Shown here in pieces: positions 15,023-17,140 of a stretch of DNA of 17,140 nucleotides. Position 1 is the stretch's first letter. Each line of letters begins with the position of its first letter. The stretch spans positions 1 through 17,140 of the forward strand of contig CANNUR010000038.1 in assembly GCA_947523045.1 (NCBI GenBank), in the 5' to 3' direction. The position numbers and the translations under genes were made by a program. Source of the DNA: an uncultured Prosthecobacter sp. Its GTDB lineage: Bacteria; Verrucomicrobiota; Verrucomicrobiia; Verrucomicrobiales; Verrucomicrobiaceae. The notes under the pieces were generated by a model. It did no database searches, had not been told where the DNA came from, and was given only the letters and a program-made list of their open reading frames with translations.

Positions 15023-15069
15023 AATCGATGAAACAATTTTCAGCCACCGTGATGGCCTGCATGTACCCC

Positions 15070-16302
15070 TCAGGCGAGGGCCCGGCGCAGCGTGTCGAAT
15101 TGCTCACGCTGCTTGGCCAGCACGATCTGCCGTGCCCGCTCCGCCTTGGCCTTGGCGGCGGCGGGATCCTTGGCGAAGGCGAGCACGGTTTCGGGCAGGC
15201 GGGCAAGGCGCGCCTCGTCGTCCAGGGTGAAGAGCCAGTCATCCAGGCCGATGTCGCGCCACATGAAACCCTTGTTGGTCTGTTCGTCCCAGCGGCCGAC
15301 CACGGCGGGAATGCCGTTGGCGATGCACAGGATGGGGCTGTGCATTTCATTGCCGAAGAGGCCGAGGCTGCGCACGTAGATGCTCAGGGCCTCGTCAGTG
15401 AGCCAGTAGGAATCGCGCCAGACAACGTGCTTTTTCACATCGGCAGGCAGCGGATCATAGAGGACTTCCTTGCCGAGTTGGATCTGGGTCTGATCCTCGT
15501 GCGTGACGAGCACCTTGACGCCGGCCTCGCGCACCAGGCGGATGATGGCCTCGCGGTGCGGAGCATGGTCGTGTTCCTTCATCGCCTCGCTGCGGGCGAA
15601 CTTGGCCTCGTCCTTCGCGCGATTCTTGTGCAGGGTCCAGAACGGGGTCCAGCGGTAGCGCGGGATGCAGCAGAGGAATTTGCCCTCCTCCAGGCCGTTG
15701 GCCTTGAGGTAGGCGGTGGCGCGTGCCTCGTCGCGCAGCTTGACGATGCCGAAGGCGGTGTCCGGTCCCCAGCCCATGGCGGGGGGCTTGGGCACCCCCA
15801 GAATGCCGGTTGCCGCCTGTGCCGAAACGCCGTCGCGAAAGTACACGAACCTGGCCTGGCCCAGCGTTTCGAGCAGTTCCGGTTCCGCACTGGTGAGGGA
15901 GATGCCCATGACACCGAAGGGTTTGCCGGTCTCCTGATGCCAGCGACGGACATCTTTCCAGGCGCCGAAGCCGGAACTGGAGCCGTGCAGGAGAAAATCA
16001 CATTCGGCAAAGGCCTTGGCGACGCTTTCCTTGTCCTTGAAGAAGGGAACGTCCGGGAAATGCTTTTTGAACAGGGCATCCGCGCCGTTCTCCATGTTGC
16101 TGGTCCAGAAGCGCACCTCGGCGTCGATGCCGTGTTTTTGCAGCAGTTCCATCATGCCCATGTAGTGGGCGATGTCGCCAATGTTCTGGCTCTGCCAACC
16201 GTTGCGCAGGAGGATGCGCGGTTTTCTGCCACCGGCCGCCAGGGCGGCAAGGGGCGCGAGACTGCTGGCGAGGGAGGTCTGAAGAAAATGACGGCGGTTC
16301 AT
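15070..16302 (-). CDS. Tat-exported polysaccharide pyruvyl transferase family protein
   Basis: This 410-residue protein has a clear twin-arginine leader (N-R-R-H-F-L-Q at 2-8 and an alanine-rich hydrophobic run to about 24). ATG 16302 is chosen for that reason; the frame is open to 16359. The mature part looks like a polysaccharide pyruvyl transferase domain (PF04230): RILLRNGWQSQNIGDIAHYMGMMELL at the start, a short ARFVYFRDGVSAQ strand, and AGVKVLVTHEDQTQ and SPILCIANGIPAVVG near the end. The family normally transfers pyruvate from phosphoenolpyruvate to surface sugars in the cytoplasm, so export of this member is unusual and its donor would be unclear. It may have a different role. It follows the DUF1080-like gene by 84 bases. 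Confidence 0.8.
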   Translation of the reverse strand: MNRRHFLQTSLASSLAPLAALAAGGRKPRILLRNGWQSQNIGDIAHYMGMMELLQKHGIDAEVRFWTSNMENGADALFKKHFPDVPFFKDKESVAKAFAECDFLLHGSSSGFGAWKDVRRWHQETGKPFGVMGISLTSAEPELLETLGQARFVYFRDGVSAQAATGILGVPKPPAMGWGPDTAFGIVKLRDEARATAYLKANGLEEGKFLCCIPRYRWTPFWTLHKNRAKDEAKFARSEAMKEHDHAPHREAIIRLVREAGVKVLVTHEDQTQIQLGKEVLYDPLPADVKKHVVWRDSYWLTDEALSIYVRSLGLFGNEMHSPILCIANGIPAVVGRWDEQTNKGFMWRDIGLDDWLFTLDDEARLARLPETVLAFAKDPAAAKAKAERARQIVLAKQREQFDTLRRALA

Positions 16303-16386
16303 GAGGGTGCTGAAAGGGTGTGGCATACAAGGCGCGCAACGCGTGGCATTGGACGGCAAATCGTTTCGACAGGCAGGGGCGGGGGT

Positions 16387-17058
16387 TCAGGGCTTTGGCC
16401 GGGCGCTCCACAGCGACACGGCACGGAACTGCGCGCCTTCGCCGCGGGCGACAAAGCCGATGCGGCCCTTGCGATCGCGGAAGCGTTCGTGCCTCGCTTC
16501 GAGGACGTGAGTGCCGATGCGAGCGAAAAAGCGGTCGCCACAGACTTCAACGGTGATGCGGTGCCAGGTGTTGGGATCCAGCTTCACCGGGATCTTGGTG
16601 AGCTCTTCGCGGCGGGTCTCCTTGGCGATGCCGCTCATCTTCTGAATCCAGATCGCCGTCGGTGTGATGACGACGCGGCCCTGGTGATGGTTGGGCTGGT
16701 GGGTGTCGCGACAGACAAAGCCAATCTGCGGCGAGGCTCCCAGCTTGAACTCAGCCGTCAGCAGGTAGTCGCCCAGATCGACGACGTGCTCGCACACCGC
16801 TTCATGGCCGTTCGGACGCTTTTCGCTGGGGCCCTCCTGAACCGCGTAGGCGGCGCCGTCGCGGATGCTCCAGGTGCCGATGCCGCCGCGCCAGCCGGGG
16901 GCGGTGGGCGGCGCCTTGCCGAGGAAGGCTTCGGGGCGGTCGAAGGTCTCGGCAGACACGAGTTTTTCCGGCTGGCAGATCTGCCCGGCGGGCGGTGCCG
17001 GGTCAGTGGCGAGGGCAAGCACGGGAACGAGCAGGAGGCAAGAGAAGAGGCTTTTCAT
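16387..17058 (-). CDS. Secreted DUF1080 / LamG-like protein
   Basis: This 223-residue protein has a Sec leader (M-K-S-L-F-S-C then leucine-rich, likely cut after Ala17, ALA/T). The rest forms one concanavalin-like domain of the DUF1080 type: GWRGGIGTWSIRDGAAYAVQEG, a CEHVVDLGDYLLTAEFKLG strand pair, and PNTWHRITVEVCGDRFFARIG and GRIGFVARGEGAQFRAVSLW at the end. The 'GTWSIRDGA' and 'RIGFVARGEGAQFR' pieces are typical of DUF1080 proteins from Planctomycetes and Verrucomicrobia. It is of the same general type as the protein at 2182-2838 but not a close copy. ATG 17058 is preferred over 17103 because the leader begins there. Enzyme or binding protein cannot be decided. Confidence 0.78.
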   Translation of the reverse strand: MKSLFSCLLLVPVLALATDPAPPAGQICQPEKLVSAETFDRPEAFLGKAPPTAPGWRGGIGTWSIRDGAAYAVQEGPSEKRPNGHEAVCEHVVDLGDYLLTAEFKLGASPQIGFVCRDTHQPNHHQGRVVITPTAIWIQKMSGIAKETRREELTKIPVKLDPNTWHRITVEVCGDRFFARIGTHVLEARHERFRDRKGRIGFVARGEGAQFRAVSLWSARPKP

Positions 17059-17140
17059 GCGGGTCTGGGAATTGAGAACGAAGCAAACAGGGGCATGCTT
17101 CATGAGGTGTCGGCTTTCCGGGCCGAGCGGCGTTTAGAGA
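17059..17140. other. No gene recognised (upstream region of a secreted-protein gene)
   Basis: The last 82 bases lie upstream of the DUF1080-like gene and should hold its promoter if it is the first gene of its unit. I saw no convincing promoter, operator or terminator. Confidence 0.4.

Noticed and set aside
16352..16371. A perfect TGTCGA on the minus strand upstream of the pyruvyl transferase-like gene, with CGTC after it.
   Set aside because: Only 10 bases separate the two boxes, too few for an ECF -35/-10 pair. It is probably chance.

Overview
The window is GC-rich DNA from a free-living, glycan-degrading bacterium. Verrucomicrobiota is the most likely source, with Planctomycetota second. 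The signs are a Gfo/Idh/MocA-type oxidoreductase tail, a block of secreted sulfatases, two DUF1080/LamG-like secreted proteins, a secreted FAD oxidoreductase of the 'GGTPAG' type, Tat-type leaders, and the absence of Shine-Dalgarno sites. This placement is inference from gene content; there is no rRNA or marker gene here.

Layout. Positions 1-1205 (+ strand) hold the 3' end of a Gfo/Idh/MocA oxidoreductase and a GNAT acetyltransferase. Everything from 1221 to 17058 is on the minus strand and converges on them, so the following is in order of transcription (right to left). (a) 17058-15070: a secreted DUF1080-like protein and a Tat-exported polysaccharide pyruvyl transferase-like protein. (b) 14932-11127: a compact stress or signalling cluster made of a DUF1579 lipoprotein, two YCII/DGPF proteins, a DUF1428 protein, a VOC protein, an antibiotic-biosynthesis-monooxygenase-like protein and an ECF42-type sigma factor with a TPR tail. 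Several of these overlap by 4 bases. (c) 11119-7486: a secreted TIM-barrel glycoside-hydrolase-like protein and a secreted FAD-dependent oxidoreductase with a golvesin/xanthan-lyase-like C-terminal domain. (d) 7460-7302: the decayed C-terminal stub of a BNR-repeat sialidase. (e) 7134-1221: an apparent operon of three different formylglycine sulfatases, a LamG/DUF1080-like protein and an alpha/beta-hydrolase esterase.

How the parts may work together. Blocks (c) to (e) look like a locus for taking apart a sulfated and probably acetylated polysaccharide outside the cytoplasm: sulfatases remove sulfate, the esterase removes acyl groups, and the LamG/DUF1080 proteins, TIM-barrel protein and FAD enzyme act on or bind the sugar chain. 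The sialidase stub suggests that the locus once carried another exo-enzyme. Block (b) is a known kind of partnership (ECF42 sigma with DGPF proteins). It runs into block (c) with only 7 bases between the sigma factor and the TIM-barrel gene, so the regulator and the secreted enzymes may share a transcript.

The points most worth a second look are the sialidase stub, the ECF42-DGPF cluster joined to secreted enzymes, a candidate ECF promoter before it, and the Tat-exported pyruvyl-transferase-like protein. I see no tRNA, rRNA, CRISPR array, insertion sequence or phage gene. The long open frames on the plus strand opposite the sulfatases and the FAD oxidoreductase are GC-driven shadows.
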